A DNA stretch of 64,000 bases from Paenibacillus doosanensis (GTDB taxonomy: Bacteria; Bacillota; Bacilli; Paenibacillales; NBRC-103111), in assembly GCF_025060755.1 (NCBI RefSeq), contig NZ_JANYUY010000002.1, positions 186,001 to 250,000 on the forward strand, read 5' to 3'. Of the stretch, positions 17,979 to 26,705 are shown in pieces. The notes under the pieces are model-generated. The model had not been told where the DNA came from. It ran no database searches and saw nothing but the letters and a program-made list of their open reading frames with translations. Made by a program: the position numbers and the translations under genes. The stretch's first letter is position 1. Each line of letters opens with the position of its first letter.

Positions 17979-19397
17979 TTAGCCGCGGACAGCCTGCTTC
18001 TCGGAAGCCGGTTCGATCAGACGATGCTGATACCATTTCTCCCCTTTAAACCGCCATAGAAAGACAAGTCCCCTTACTCCCCATTCGCAGTTCATGGCGA
18101 GCCATACGCCGACAATGCCGAAGTGGAAAACGATGCCCAGGATATAACCCAGCACGATTCTAAACAGCCACATCGACAGCATCGAAGTCATCGAAGTGAA
18201 TTTGGAGTCCCCGGCCGCACGAAGCGCGGAAGGCAGCAGGAAGCTAATCGACCATAGCGGGATTTGGGCCAACGCATTAATCAGCGTCACGTTGAAAATA
18301 TCATCCACAATATCGGCCGGAGGATGGAACAGCCCGACCAGCGGCCGAAACATAGGCAGAACGATCAGTGCCATCAGCACAAAAGAAAACGAAGACAGCC
18401 ATATAAACGATTTCGTCAATTTTCTCGCATCCGCGACATTTCGTCGTCCCATACATTGGCCGACCACCGTTATGGCCGCAAGCGACAACGCATTGGAAGG
18501 AATTTGCAGCACGACGGCAAGCGTCGAGCAAATCGCGTTGGTCGCCATGGCGTACGTTCCGAGGCTGACAATGAACATTTGGGTGACAATCTTGCCGCCG
18601 TTAAAAAACATTTGCTCGGCCGCAAACGGCAGACCGACGAACATAATCTTCTTGATCATCGCCAGCTCGAATTGAAACAAATCCCGAAGCCGAAAGGAAA
18701 GACTCGCGTTCGCCACAATTTTGGCCAAAAAGAACAGCGCGATGATCGCCGCCGAATACCGCGACACATTGGCCGCTATAGTCATCCCCAGAACGCCCAT
18801 GTGCATAAAGTTGATAAAAATGACGTTCAACACGACATACGACAAATTCATAATTAAGGAAAGAATAAGCGAAGCTCTCGTTCTCCCTATTCCTCTCAGC
18901 GCCCCGCATACCGCCTCCTGAACGGCGATACCGACATAGGAGACGCTGCTGCCGACCAAATAGACGTGGGCATTGTCCAGCACATCCGCTGAAGCGCCGC
19001 CGAACAGCAGGTTCATCACCGGATTGTGGAACAAGCCGATCAGCAAGCTGATGCCCAGAGCGAACAAAAACACAGTGGACACGGTGCTGGCCGCCGACTT
19101 GGAAACCATCGGCTCGTTCCCGCTCCCCTTATACTGCGCTACGACCACCGTTCCCCCCGTAGATACGGCGATAAAGGTGCTGATCAGGAACATATTGATC
19201 GAATCGATCATGTTCACCGCACTGATCGCCGCTACGCCCGAGGAACTGATCATAACGGTGTTTACGAGACTCAAACAGACGAGAAATGCCTGATCGATCA
19301 AAATCGGCGTATACAAAGAAATGATCTGACGGTAATTGACAGACTCTCCGGAAAAATATTTTTCCAAAAAGGCATGCTTTCTGCTTCGCAAACTCAT
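17979..19397 (-). CDS. MATE-family multidrug/sodium antiporter
   Basis: About 472 residues with 12 hydrophobic segments in two related halves, as in NorM/MepA-type exporters. ISSSGVAAISAVNMIDSINMF and VAQYKGSG in the first half match the family's cation/drug pathway region. An ATG at 19397 or a GTG at 19406 could start it; neither has a strong Shine-Dalgarno sequence. It is transcribed alone after a leader of about 250 bases that contains a terminator, suggesting attenuation control. The substrate is unknown. Confidence 0.88.
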   Translation of the reverse strand: MSLRSRKHAFLEKYFSGESVNYRQIISLYTPILIDQAFLVCLSLVNTVMISSSGVAAISAVNMIDSINMFLISTFIAVSTGGTVVVAQYKGSGNEPMVSKSAASTVSTVFLFALGISLLIGLFHNPVMNLLFGGASADVLDNAHVYLVGSSVSYVGIAVQEAVCGALRGIGRTRASLILSLIMNLSYVVLNVIFINFMHMGVLGMTIAANVSRYSAAIIALFFLAKIVANASLSFRLRDLFQFELAMIKKIMFVGLPFAAEQMFFNGGKIVTQMFIVSLGTYAMATNAICSTLAVVLQIPSNALSLAAITVVGQCMGRRNVADARKLTKSFIWLSSFSFVLMALIVLPMFRPLVGLFHPPADIVDDIFNVTLINALAQIPLWSISFLLPSALRAAGDSKFTSMTSMLSMWLFRIVLGYILGIVFHFGIVGVWLAMNCEWGVRGLVFLWRFKGEKWYQHRLIEPASEKQAVRG

Positions 19398-19555
19398 TGG
19401 GGTCACATCACATTCTTTTGGTCAAATTGAGAAAACCCTCAAGCGAGGTCTTACAAAAATAGAAACTGCGCTCGGCGGGCGGTAATTTGGATCGTCAACA
19501 GGCAAAATTCTTTACTGCACTGACGCTTTAACAAACTCAAATACTGCTATGTGTT

Positions 19556-19688
19556 AAAAAAACTCTTCCAATTTCAGAAGAGCTTGCCGGCTTATAAACA
19601 ACGATTTAAACGATCGCGGCCCACAGCGGAAACCGCAAGATCATGATTTGCTTTGATGATACTATCACCGGGGGCTTCAGTCTGTCAA
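19556..19688 (-). promoter_or_regulatory. Promoter, leader and candidate transcription attenuator of the MATE gene
   Basis: On the minus strand TTGACA (19683-19688) and TAGTAT (19659-19664), 18 bases apart, form a good sigma-A promoter. About 70 bases after the predicted start lies a complete intrinsic terminator (GCTCTTC-TGAAATT-GGAAGAG then TTTTTTT, 19556-19584). The MATE start is still 150 bases further on. No gene on this strand ends between the promoter and the terminator, so the terminator can only act within the leader. A 12-codon frame (ATG at 19644, MILRFPLWAAIV, TAA at 19606) lies between promoter and terminator. Confidence 0.6.
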
Positions 19689-19911
19689 CGTCCATTATCT
19701 CCCCTCACAGCCCCTATAGGGCCAATGCGGCCCTGAAATCGCCTTCAGAAGGCTTCGGGCGTATGGGACCCGCTCGAATCCATTTCCATCCATAATATTA
19801 TTTTGTTTAGAATAATCCACCTTTCTTAAAATATTAGAATTATCAAAAGGCCTGCCGAGCCATTATGATAAACCCGACAAGAACTTAATTATGAAATGGA
19901 GCGGCGAATGG

Positions 19912-21279
19912 ATGAAAATCAACGTTTTGGGCGCAGTAGCCATAAGCTGTATGATGCTGGCTGGATGTACGGGAGACGGAGGAACCGGAGGAGGGGAACA
20001 GGAGCAGGCGGCTTCAACCGCGCAGTCATCTTCAGCGGTGCAAAGCCATTCACCTTCTAATGAGAACGAACTGCTTATTTACACGGTATGGCCTCAATAC
20101 TATATCAAGGAAGATGTGTGGCAGCAGCAGGTGGGCCAATATCTTACCAAGAAATTTCCCGGCGTCGTCTTTAAGCATATTCAATGGGATAATCCGGGAA
20201 GGCAATTTAAAGACTTGATTGCGGCGGGAACGATCCCCGATATTATCATTGACGATTCCGCCCGCAACACGTACAGGGAAATTCGCAGATACGGTCTGGA
20301 ATACGATATGAGCGAGCTGGTGAAAAAGTACAACTTCGATACCGGAACATTGAATCCGGGTATGCTACAGCAGTCCGTTACCTCCTCGGACGGAAAACTG
20401 TATTCTCTGCCCTACAGCTCTGCCGAGTGGGTTTTGGTGTACAACAAGGATATTTTCGATAAATTCGGCGTCGAATACCCCAAACCGGGTCTAACCTGGG
20501 ATGAAGCCTATGAGCTGGCCAAGAAGCTGACGCGGCAGGACGGAGAAGTTACTTATAAGGGCTTCCAAGTGAATCCTTCCCATTATATGATGTGGAACCA
20601 GCTGTCGGAGCCTTCGCTTGACCCGAACGAAGACAAAGCCACACTTACCTCCGACAATTGGACGAAGATTACTAATAATATTAGACGGTTTTACGAAATT
20701 CCCGGCAATCAGCTGGTCAAAACGAACGCCTTCTCCCGAGGCAGCATCGCTATGGCTATCGATACGATCGATACCGCGGCCAAATGGGCGAACGAGAACA
20801 AAAATTTGAATTGGGACTTCAGCTCGGTTCCTGTGTTTCCGGAAGCGCCCGGCAAGAAATTTCAGCCTCAATCGACCGCGATGTTTATTACGAATCAATC
20901 GAAGAACAAAGACCTTGCCTTCCAGGTCATCTCGTATATATTATCGCCGGAAATGCAGCTGCACCTCTCCCGCCAGGGGCTGATGATTCCCTCGACGGAC
21001 GCTGCCGTTCAACAGGCATTCGGCCAGGATTTACCGGAATTTCGAGGCAAGAACACGCAATCGCTCTATGCGCTGGAAAGCGCCTTGCCGCCTACCCGCA
21101 AGCCCGGCTTGACCTACATATTCACGCATAATCAAATCGACTATGTTTGGAAACCGCTCATTCATGCGGAATCCAAAGAAACCGTTACGGCCCTGCGAAT
21201 GGCTAACGAGCTTGCGAATAAGGCGATTCAAAACACGAAAGCCGCGGAAGCGCAAGGCGTATACAGCGAGGATCAATAG
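19912..21279 (+). CDS. Extracellular solute-binding lipoprotein (CUT1 sugar ABC type), orphan
   Basis: 455 residues. A lipoprotein signal peptide ends in MLAGC, followed by a Ser/Gln-rich linker and an SBP family 1 fold (TIPDIIIDDSA, GKLYSLPYSSAEWVLVYNKDIFDKFGVEYP). The ATG at 19912 is preferred because GGAGCGG precedes it; an ATG at 19891 lacks a ribosome site. No permease or ATPase gene is adjacent, so it is an orphan binding protein, common in Paenibacillus. It is related to the binding protein at 32628-33941. A possible promoter (TTGTTT ... TAAAAT) lies about 80 bases upstream. The ligand is probably an oligosaccharide. Confidence 0.85.
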   Translation: MKINVLGAVAISCMMLAGCTGDGGTGGGEQEQAASTAQSSSAVQSHSPSNENELLIYTVWPQYYIKEDVWQQQVGQYLTKKFPGVVFKHIQWDNPGRQFKDLIAAGTIPDIIIDDSARNTYREIRRYGLEYDMSELVKKYNFDTGTLNPGMLQQSVTSSDGKLYSLPYSSAEWVLVYNKDIFDKFGVEYPKPGLTWDEAYELAKKLTRQDGEVTYKGFQVNPSHYMMWNQLSEPSLDPNEDKATLTSDNWTKITNNIRRFYEIPGNQLVKTNAFSRGSIAMAIDTIDTAAKWANENKNLNWDFSSVPVFPEAPGKKFQPQSTAMFITNQSKNKDLAFQVISYILSPEMQLHLSRQGLMIPSTDAAVQQAFGQDLPEFRGKNTQSLYALESALPPTRKPGLTYIFTHNQIDYVWKPLIHAESKETVTALRMANELANKAIQNTKAAEAQGVYSEDQ

Positions 21280-21360
21280 AATTTGCTGGCGCAGGACCGG
21301 TTCAGGTATAGCCAGGCCGACTGTGTGGTTACCTCGCCTCTGTTTATTCAACCGTCCCTT

Positions 21361-21537
21361 AAAAGCGTGGTGAAAAAGTCCGCTGCGGCGTCCATTTGAT
21401 CCTCCAATCGCTGTTGAAAACGGATTCTTTGGATTGTTTTTTCGTTTTTCTGTGGAGAGAATCCGTTTTCAAAGGCGACCGCTTACGCTTTTCCAGATTC
21501 AAATGGCCCCTCCGCTCTTTTTTCACCACCCTTTTAA
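21361..21537. repeat. MITE-like palindromic repeat, copy 2
   Basis: The core at 21369-21527 has the same length (159 bases) as the copy at 4739-4897 with only scattered differences. Both terminal inverted repeats are present here: TTAAAAGCGTGGTGAAAAA on the left against TTTTTCACCACCCTTTTAA on the right, one mismatch. The inner repeat GAAAACGGATTCT ... AGAATCCGTTTTC would form a long hairpin. It lies between two convergent genes and encodes no credible protein. Confidence 0.85.
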
Positions 21538-21539
21538 AT

Positions 21540-22031
21540 TTACGTAACAAAGTGCAAGCTTCTACTATCCGTTAGCCGAATCACTTTACTCTTGTGCGGC
21601 AGCAGCCGGGCTTCAAAGCTTTCCCACTTGCTTTCAAAATCGCGCGTCCACTGATACATCCTGTTCAGCATCTTCAGATCGGACTTATAATGACACGGTT
21701 CGATTCCTATTTTTTGTTTGAGAAACCTGGTAAAAATTCTTAGTCTTCGCTTCCATAAGGGAGTGTCGAGAAATATAATCGTGTCGGCCATTTCCAATAA
21801 ACATCGATACGATTCCCGGTCTGTTCCTTCAAATATCCAAGTTCCGTTCATATCGATGTTGTTAATAACCTCCATCTGCTCCTCTGCCGTCCGTTTGTAT
21901 CGCCCTGCGGCGGTTTGATGATGAACGATGCAATCCAGCTCGTACCAAGGCACCTTTATTTTTTCGGATAAACGCTTGGCCAGTGTGGTCTTCCCGCTGG
22001 CTACAATGCCGATGATAAACACTTTTTTCAT
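21540..22031 (-). CDS. P-loop nucleotide kinase, FlaR/DNA-topology-modulation-like
   Basis: 163 residues from the ATG at 22031; the upstream frame is open but has no better start. Walker A GIVASGKTT lies near residue 9, a lid-like region with RESYRCLLEMADTIIFLDTP in the middle, and basic residues (LWKRRLRIFTRFLKQK) follow, as in small adenylate-kinase-like proteins annotated FlaR or 'AAA family ATPase'. The substrate is unknown. It is a single gene ending against the MITE-like repeat; the repeat's right arm lies directly after the stop. The ribosome site (GGAG, 13 bases away) is weak. The 320 bases upstream hold nothing I recognise. Confidence 0.7.
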   Translation of the reverse strand: MKKVFIIGIVASGKTTLAKRLSEKIKVPWYELDCIVHHQTAAGRYKRTAEEQMEVINNIDMNGTWIFEGTDRESYRCLLEMADTIIFLDTPLWKRRLRIFTRFLKQKIGIEPCHYKSDLKMLNRMYQWTRDFESKWESFEARLLPHKSKVIRLTDSRSLHFVT

Positions 22032-22352
22032 ACACTGCTCAGCTCCGTATTCATTCGATTCCCGGCGGCGGCCGCCTATCATATTCCATTCGCGCGCCAG
22101 GCATCGTTTTCCTCTATACGGCACGGGGCCATCAACTTCGCAACTTACCGAAAGAACCCCGCGGTCGAGCCAACGATACACTTTTACTTCGCTGCATCAT
22201 AGCAGGTATTGCGTCCAAGTGTGTCGTTCGTACTCAGGCGCATACCGAGCATTGAATAATTTCCTTTGTTCATTACCATACTGAGGGAGGAAAATGCATC
22301 CATTCGGTAGAAGATTTGAAGCGTTAATAAAAATTTGGAGGTGCAGGGATTT

Positions 22353-22748
22353 ATGGGTAAAGTGGTCCACTTTGAAATTCATGTAGATGACATGGAACGA
22401 GCGAAAACATTTTACGGAGAAGTGTTCGGATGGAAATTTGAAGATTGGAGCAGTTATGCCGGCATGCCTTATTTCGGCGCTGTAACCGGCGAAGCCGGCG
22501 AGCTTGGAATTAACGGAGCCTTGATGCAGCGGCAAGGCGCTTCTCCAGCACCGGGCCAGGCTTTGAACGGCTATGCATGTACTATAGGCGTCGGCGATTA
22601 CGATGCAACGGAAGCCCATATTCTTCACCATGGCGGCAAGATCGCTTTACCTAAATATGCTTTGCCCGGCATGGCGTGGCAGGGGTATTATATCGATACG
22701 GAAGGGAATTTGTTCGGGATTCATCAGCCGGATAAGGATGCGAAGTAA
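22353..22748 (+). CDS. VOC-family (glyoxalase/bleomycin-resistance-like) protein
   Basis: 131 residues from the ATG at 22353, 11 bases after GGAGG. VVHFEIHVDDMERAKTFYGEVFGWKFE is the classic N-terminal VOC half, and GYYIDTEGNLFGIHQPD the second beta-alpha-beta module with the late metal-binding region. The protein is short, so it is a single VOC unit that would dimerise. The reaction cannot be assigned. Confidence 0.88.
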   Translation: MGKVVHFEIHVDDMERAKTFYGEVFGWKFEDWSSYAGMPYFGAVTGEAGELGINGALMQRQGASPAPGQALNGYACTIGVGDYDATEAHILHHGGKIALPKYALPGMAWQGYYIDTEGNLFGIHQPDKDAK

Positions 22749-22899
22749 GATTGGGTTTCGATACTTTAAGGATCGATAGGAAGATGTTCTTCGAGATGGC
22801 CGAATCATCAATAATTCCTTTTATCATAATCGGTTAGTCGGAACTTTCCATCCATTTGGAATTTATAGTATGATGATCCATATGAAAGGAGATGAACTC

Positions 22900-23394
22900 A
22901 TGTCTAAACAATTGATCATCGGCGACGCAATGCGTGAACTGGCCGCTACGCGCCGCGTATTGGAACGCTTACCCGAGGAGCATATGTCGTGGAAGCCGCA
23001 CGAAAAATCGATGGCGCTCGGTGGGCTGGCTACGCATCTGATCAACCTGCTGAACTGGCAAATCGCGATTTTTCAGTATCCGGAGCTCGATCTCTCTACC
23101 GTACCCCAGCGGCGGGAGGCTTTGCAAAAACGTGCCGACATTCTGGAAGAGTTCGACGGGAACGTCGACAAGCTGGACAAGCTGCTTGCCGAATGCGACG
23201 ATAAAGCGCTCGGCGAGGAATGGACGCTGCGCCACGGCGACCATGTCATCCTCCGCGAGCCGCGGGCGATCGCGTTACGCACCTTCGGGTTAAGCCACAT
23301 GATCCATCACCGGGCGCAGCTCGGAGTATATTTGCGGCTTCTCGATATTCCGGTGCCGGGCGTCTACGGTCCCTCGGCCGACGATGAAGCCTAG
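22900..23394 (+). CDS. DinB-family (YfiT-like four-helix bundle) protein
   Basis: 164 residues. The start ATG at 22900 follows AAGGAGATG. The DinB fold is shown by the metal-ligand histidine in GLATHLINLLNW (near residue 45) and the pair in LSHMIHHRAQLGVYLRLLDIPVPGVYGPSADD. These proteins are metal-binding four-helix bundles, some acting as bacillithiol or other thiol S-transferases. The specific role is unknown. It is probably monocistronic. Confidence 0.88.
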   Translation: MSKQLIIGDAMRELAATRRVLERLPEEHMSWKPHEKSMALGGLATHLINLLNWQIAIFQYPELDLSTVPQRREALQKRADILEEFDGNVDKLDKLLAECDDKALGEEWTLRHGDHVILREPRAIALRTFGLSHMIHHRAQLGVYLRLLDIPVPGVYGPSADDEA

Positions 23395-23660
23395 TAAACT
23401 GAGTTTCACGACCCGCTTCGCGTAAAAAGGCAAAGCGTCTGTGTTGTCTCGCAAGCAGATGACAGCGATCAAGGGAAAATGAACAGCCAGCTGCCAGAAG
23501 GGAACGCAAGTGACCGTCGTTGTTTAAAACAATATTTTGAAGCCCGAAAAGAGGGGGAAAAGTGAGGGAACCGCTGCAAGCGAATTTCTTCAGTTCCCCT
23601 TATGACGTTTCGAATCTTCATAAATCCATAGTTCGCGAGATTATCTCGACAACCTGATAA

Positions 23661-23687
23661 AGACACCCTATCGGGTGTCTTTTATTA
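23661..23687. terminator. Intrinsic terminator shared by convergent genes
   Basis: AGACACCC-TATC-GGGTGTCT then TTTATT on the plus strand. Its right arm encodes the last residues of the minus-strand diadenylate cyclase-like gene. The stretch 23395-23660 holds no gene I can support, only an imperfect GGGAACC...GTTCCC inverted repeat. Confidence 0.7.
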
Positions 23688-26193
23688 AATGAAACTCTTC
23701 TAAAGCTACAGCCGCTTCAGGATTTTCCTCTGACAGTTTGATTTTGAATTGCTCAAGCAGTTTGGCGAGCTCATCGCCTGATTCACTATTGGTTTCCTTC
23801 AGCTTAAGGTACGTAATGATACTGTGCCCAATCACCTCAGGGTTATTGGTCAAAATCGCGGATATATTTTCCAAATATTCTTTATTTGTTGCAAGCAGTT
23901 CGGCATGAATAAAATCTTCCAAGCACTCCGTCCACTTTTCCATTCTTTTATAAACATATGCCCTGTTTGAGTACAACACCGCGTGTTCTAGATACGATAT
24001 TGCTTTATTGAAATCCAATAAGGCTTTCCCATAGAGATTTAATCGTTCATTTTTCTTGCTTTCCCTATCTCCGATTTCCTCTAGCACAAGACCTCTGTTG
24101 TTAAAATCGTGAACATCCAGTTCATCCTCATTTTCTTTTATTATGTAGCGGTTATAATAACTCAAAGCATCGTGGTAAAGGCTTTTGTTACCTTCCCTCG
24201 CAGCAAAAAAATAAGCATTAGCCAGTCCACGATAATGTTTTGTGGTTATATAATAGTTTCCTGCGCCCTCCAAACCCTCTCGAAAGAAATAAATCGCGTC
24301 TGCAAACTTACCTTTATTATAAAATGCATTCGCGACGGTAAAATAATGCTGGTAATCGATTTCTTTGTAAGCCGCCAGCTTAGACTTAAACTCTTCGATC
24401 TCTGCATTTGAAATCTGTTCTTGTTGATTAATGTGGTCAATAAATTGCTGAAATAATAATCGGATCGGCTCTTCCTCATCCAGCTCGGGAATTAAATTCA
24501 CCATGCCATCTTCCGAAATAATCACAATGATACATTTGGTTTGATCAAGTTTGTGCAGGTAACGGTAAGCTGAGTTATATCTTGCCCCTCTGCTTGAATC
24601 CCCTATGTTGGGTTCGGCAATCCCGTCCAATATTACACCGACAGCATGACAAACGCCTGTATTGTCAAAATATACGGCTCCATCAATGGGCGTTAAGTAT
24701 TGTACAACATCAGGATTGACCGCGGTGGGCTCGATAATGATGGATTGTTTCTTCAATCGTTCGACTTCTTGTCCAGCCGTTTCTTCATCCGTAATGACTA
24801 CCATGGTGCCGTGTTTTTGCTCTCTCGCTTTTCTAACAACTCTCTCGAGAGTATCAATTTCTCTAATATTCTCTTCTTCCCTATTTTCAAAGAATTGCGC
24901 TTTCATCATTCGTTTGAATTTTCGGGTCGTAAAGCCTTCTTCTCCTAAAACCGGGCTTTTGAAAGAAACCTGCAGCAGATTTTTAAAGACGATTTCCAAA
25001 TTACGTTCCGTTTTATAAATCTTTTTATCATTCTCATTGAATAGTTTTCCAAAGCGGGATTCGGTATGCACTGTTGTTAGGAGCTGCAGATTATATTTCG
25101 ATAATCCTTTAAACACCACCCGAAATAGTAAATGATTGCCTACTTCATTCCAGTTGATGTGACCAATACCATAAATGTATTTTTCGTCAGAGATTAGATA
25201 TATATCTTTGTCGTGATCTGTCATTTCCAACAGCTTGCGGATTAACTTGGAGTCGTCCAACAAGATCTCATTTTCCCTAAATCGAATGATATACTTAATT
25301 ATACCTCGAGATGGATGCAGCAAAGCTTGATCGGCAAATAGCATACATCCGAACGGGTTACTGCCCTCGTAGGTTCGCGTGGAAATATCGTCTATTTTCT
25401 CAAGCAAAATATTAATATAATATTGGCTGCTTTCTTCATTGGAAAGCAGAGGAGATGCAACGTCTTTCATTGTATACAAGCCTTGTAGCAAAGTTTGGAT
25501 CTTGCCCATGAATAACCGAGTCATTCTTCTGGAAAATTGGATAGCATCTTCGTTGTACTTTTTACCAACTTCACTCTCACCGTCCAGCTTTAGAACATTC
25601 TTATCGCGAATAAAGTAATCTTGGAAATAATAATCCAGGACCATTCTTATAAAAGACAGCTCTGGATAGTTATAAAATATATCTTGAAGCTGCGAATCGA
25701 CGTTATGTATGACAACCATCACTTTTAACTTGCGCTCTAGCCCTTCCGTGTTGATAGCAAAATCATTTGCATAGATAATATTGGTTTTAAACTGCTCTTG
25801 ATTCGGCTTCTCAACATCAACGATACCTGTTTTATTTTGCTCGTTTGTTTTATCCGCAGGGAGAGACATTAGCTTGGATTGTATGATTTCTTTTAACATC
25901 GTGTCCTTCATCAACTCTCGGATTTCATTATTTTCCGAGTGAACCGGATTTGACATATCGAGCTCGCGGAACACTCGGATCAATTCTTTTAGCGGCTCTT
26001 GATTGATCACGATCTTTTTGCCGCCTTGGTCGGAAAGCGCCCTTCTTACTCTAACCACATTCTCAATATTCGGATAGTCATTATTGTCTAGCGTGAAAGT
26101 ATACAGCTTTAAGTCGAATTTCTTATTCAGTCTTTTTAAGATATCTTCCAGATTCCCAAACACGACTTCGTTTATCCACTCTAATGATGACAC
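23668..26193 (-). CDS. Large protein with a diadenylate cyclase (DisA_N/DAC)-type domain and C-terminal TPR-like repeats
   Basis: 841 residues, AT-rich compared with neighbours. Residues 1-445 are unrecognised, without a membrane segment. Residues about 460-572 match the DAC fold: a VVITDEE strand, DGAVYFD with the DGA motif at 504-506, GARYNSA at 536-542 in the place of the GTRHRTA motif, and IIVIISEDGMVNLIPEL at 555-571. Residues about 615-770 contain repeated helical pairs (FTVANAFYNKGKFADAIYFF, YGKALLDFNKAISYLE) like TPRs. In DisA the DGA and RHR motifs bind ATP to make c-di-AMP; here His and the second Arg are Tyr and Asn. It may therefore be a variant cyclase or a nucleotide sensor. It stands alone, with no partner gene in the same direction. 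The DAC call is by eye. Confidence 0.7.
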   Translation of the reverse strand: MSSLEWINEVVFGNLEDILKRLNKKFDLKLYTFTLDNNDYPNIENVVRVRRALSDQGGKKIVINQEPLKELIRVFRELDMSNPVHSENNEIRELMKDTMLKEIIQSKLMSLPADKTNEQNKTGIVDVEKPNQEQFKTNIIYANDFAINTEGLERKLKVMVVIHNVDSQLQDIFYNYPELSFIRMVLDYYFQDYFIRDKNVLKLDGESEVGKKYNEDAIQFSRRMTRLFMGKIQTLLQGLYTMKDVASPLLSNEESSQYYINILLEKIDDISTRTYEGSNPFGCMLFADQALLHPSRGIIKYIIRFRENEILLDDSKLIRKLLEMTDHDKDIYLISDEKYIYGIGHINWNEVGNHLLFRVVFKGLSKYNLQLLTTVHTESRFGKLFNENDKKIYKTERNLEIVFKNLLQVSFKSPVLGEEGFTTRKFKRMMKAQFFENREEENIREIDTLERVVRKAREQKHGTMVVITDEETAGQEVERLKKQSIIIEPTAVNPDVVQYLTPIDGAVYFDNTGVCHAVGVILDGIAEPNIGDSSRGARYNSAYRYLHKLDQTKCIIVIISEDGMVNLIPELDEEEPIRLLFQQFIDHINQQEQISNAEIEEFKSKLAAYKEIDYQHYFTVANAFYNKGKFADAIYFFREGLEGAGNYYITTKHYRGLANAYFFAAREGNKSLYHDALSYYNRYIIKENEDELDVHDFNNRGLVLEEIGDRESKKNERLNLYGKALLDFNKAISYLEHAVLYSNRAYVYKRMEKWTECLEDFIHAELLATNKEYLENISAILTNNPEVIGHSIITYLKLKETNSESGDELAKLLEQFKIKLSEENPEAAVALEEFHLIKDTR

Positions 26194-26436
26194 CTTGATC
26201 GCCCCTTAAATTCCCCAGGTAAAAAGATAACCTTCTTGTGTAAAATTTACCATATACCATTATTCTATAACAAATTACAGTAGATGCAACCAAGGACCTA
26301 CATTATATTAGACTGAATCCGAATATTAATTCCTAGACTACCACCGTTTCATTCTCCTCCCGAGACGGTCATCAGCCGTCGCCAAGATTCACCGTTTTAA
26401 GATCTCGGTATCTTATAAGTTCTATTGCGGTAAAGA

Positions 26437-26467
26437 AAGAGCACCGATTCGAATCGAATCGGTGCTC
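26437..26467. terminator. Hairpin terminator
   Basis: GAGCACCGATTCGA-ATCGAATCGGTGCTC, a long perfect stem, with TTTCTTTACC following on the minus strand and CTACCTTTA on the plus. It is probably the end of the glycerophosphodiesterase operon transcript. The remaining sequence 26194-26436 shows no gene. Confidence 0.65.
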
Positions 26468-26538
26468 TCTACCTTTACGGAGACGAACCGCGGACAGGCA
26501 AATTTACAATGATCTCCCAATCCCACCGCGTAGCCAAA

Positions 26539-26691
26539 TTACTTCAAATGAGCCGGATCAGAGAGCACAAACATCTTGGACTCCAGCGCCGGGCGCTCGG
26601 CCAAAACGCCGAAGTCCGACGCAGGCAGCAGGCTCAGCACGGTAACCCAGCCAACAACAGCAAGTTCCGGGGCTTGCTCATCGAATGTCAT
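26539..26691 (-). CDS. Possible small protein (50 residues) after the glycerophosphodiesterase gene
   Basis: An ATG frame of 50 codons begins 14 bases after the preceding stop, with GGGG about 20 bases upstream. Codon use is GC-rich like the host. The sequence is mostly hydrophobic and acidic and resembles nothing I recognise. It may be real, or a decayed remnant of a larger gene. Confidence 0.25.
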   Translation of the reverse strand: MTFDEQAPELAVVGWVTVLSLLPASDFGVLAERPALESKMFVLSDPAHLK

Positions 26692-26705
26692 TCATTCATA
26701 TCGTC

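Noticed and set aside
21359-21550. 63-codon frame after the orphan binding protein
   Set aside because: Same reason: it is the translated MITE-like repeat.
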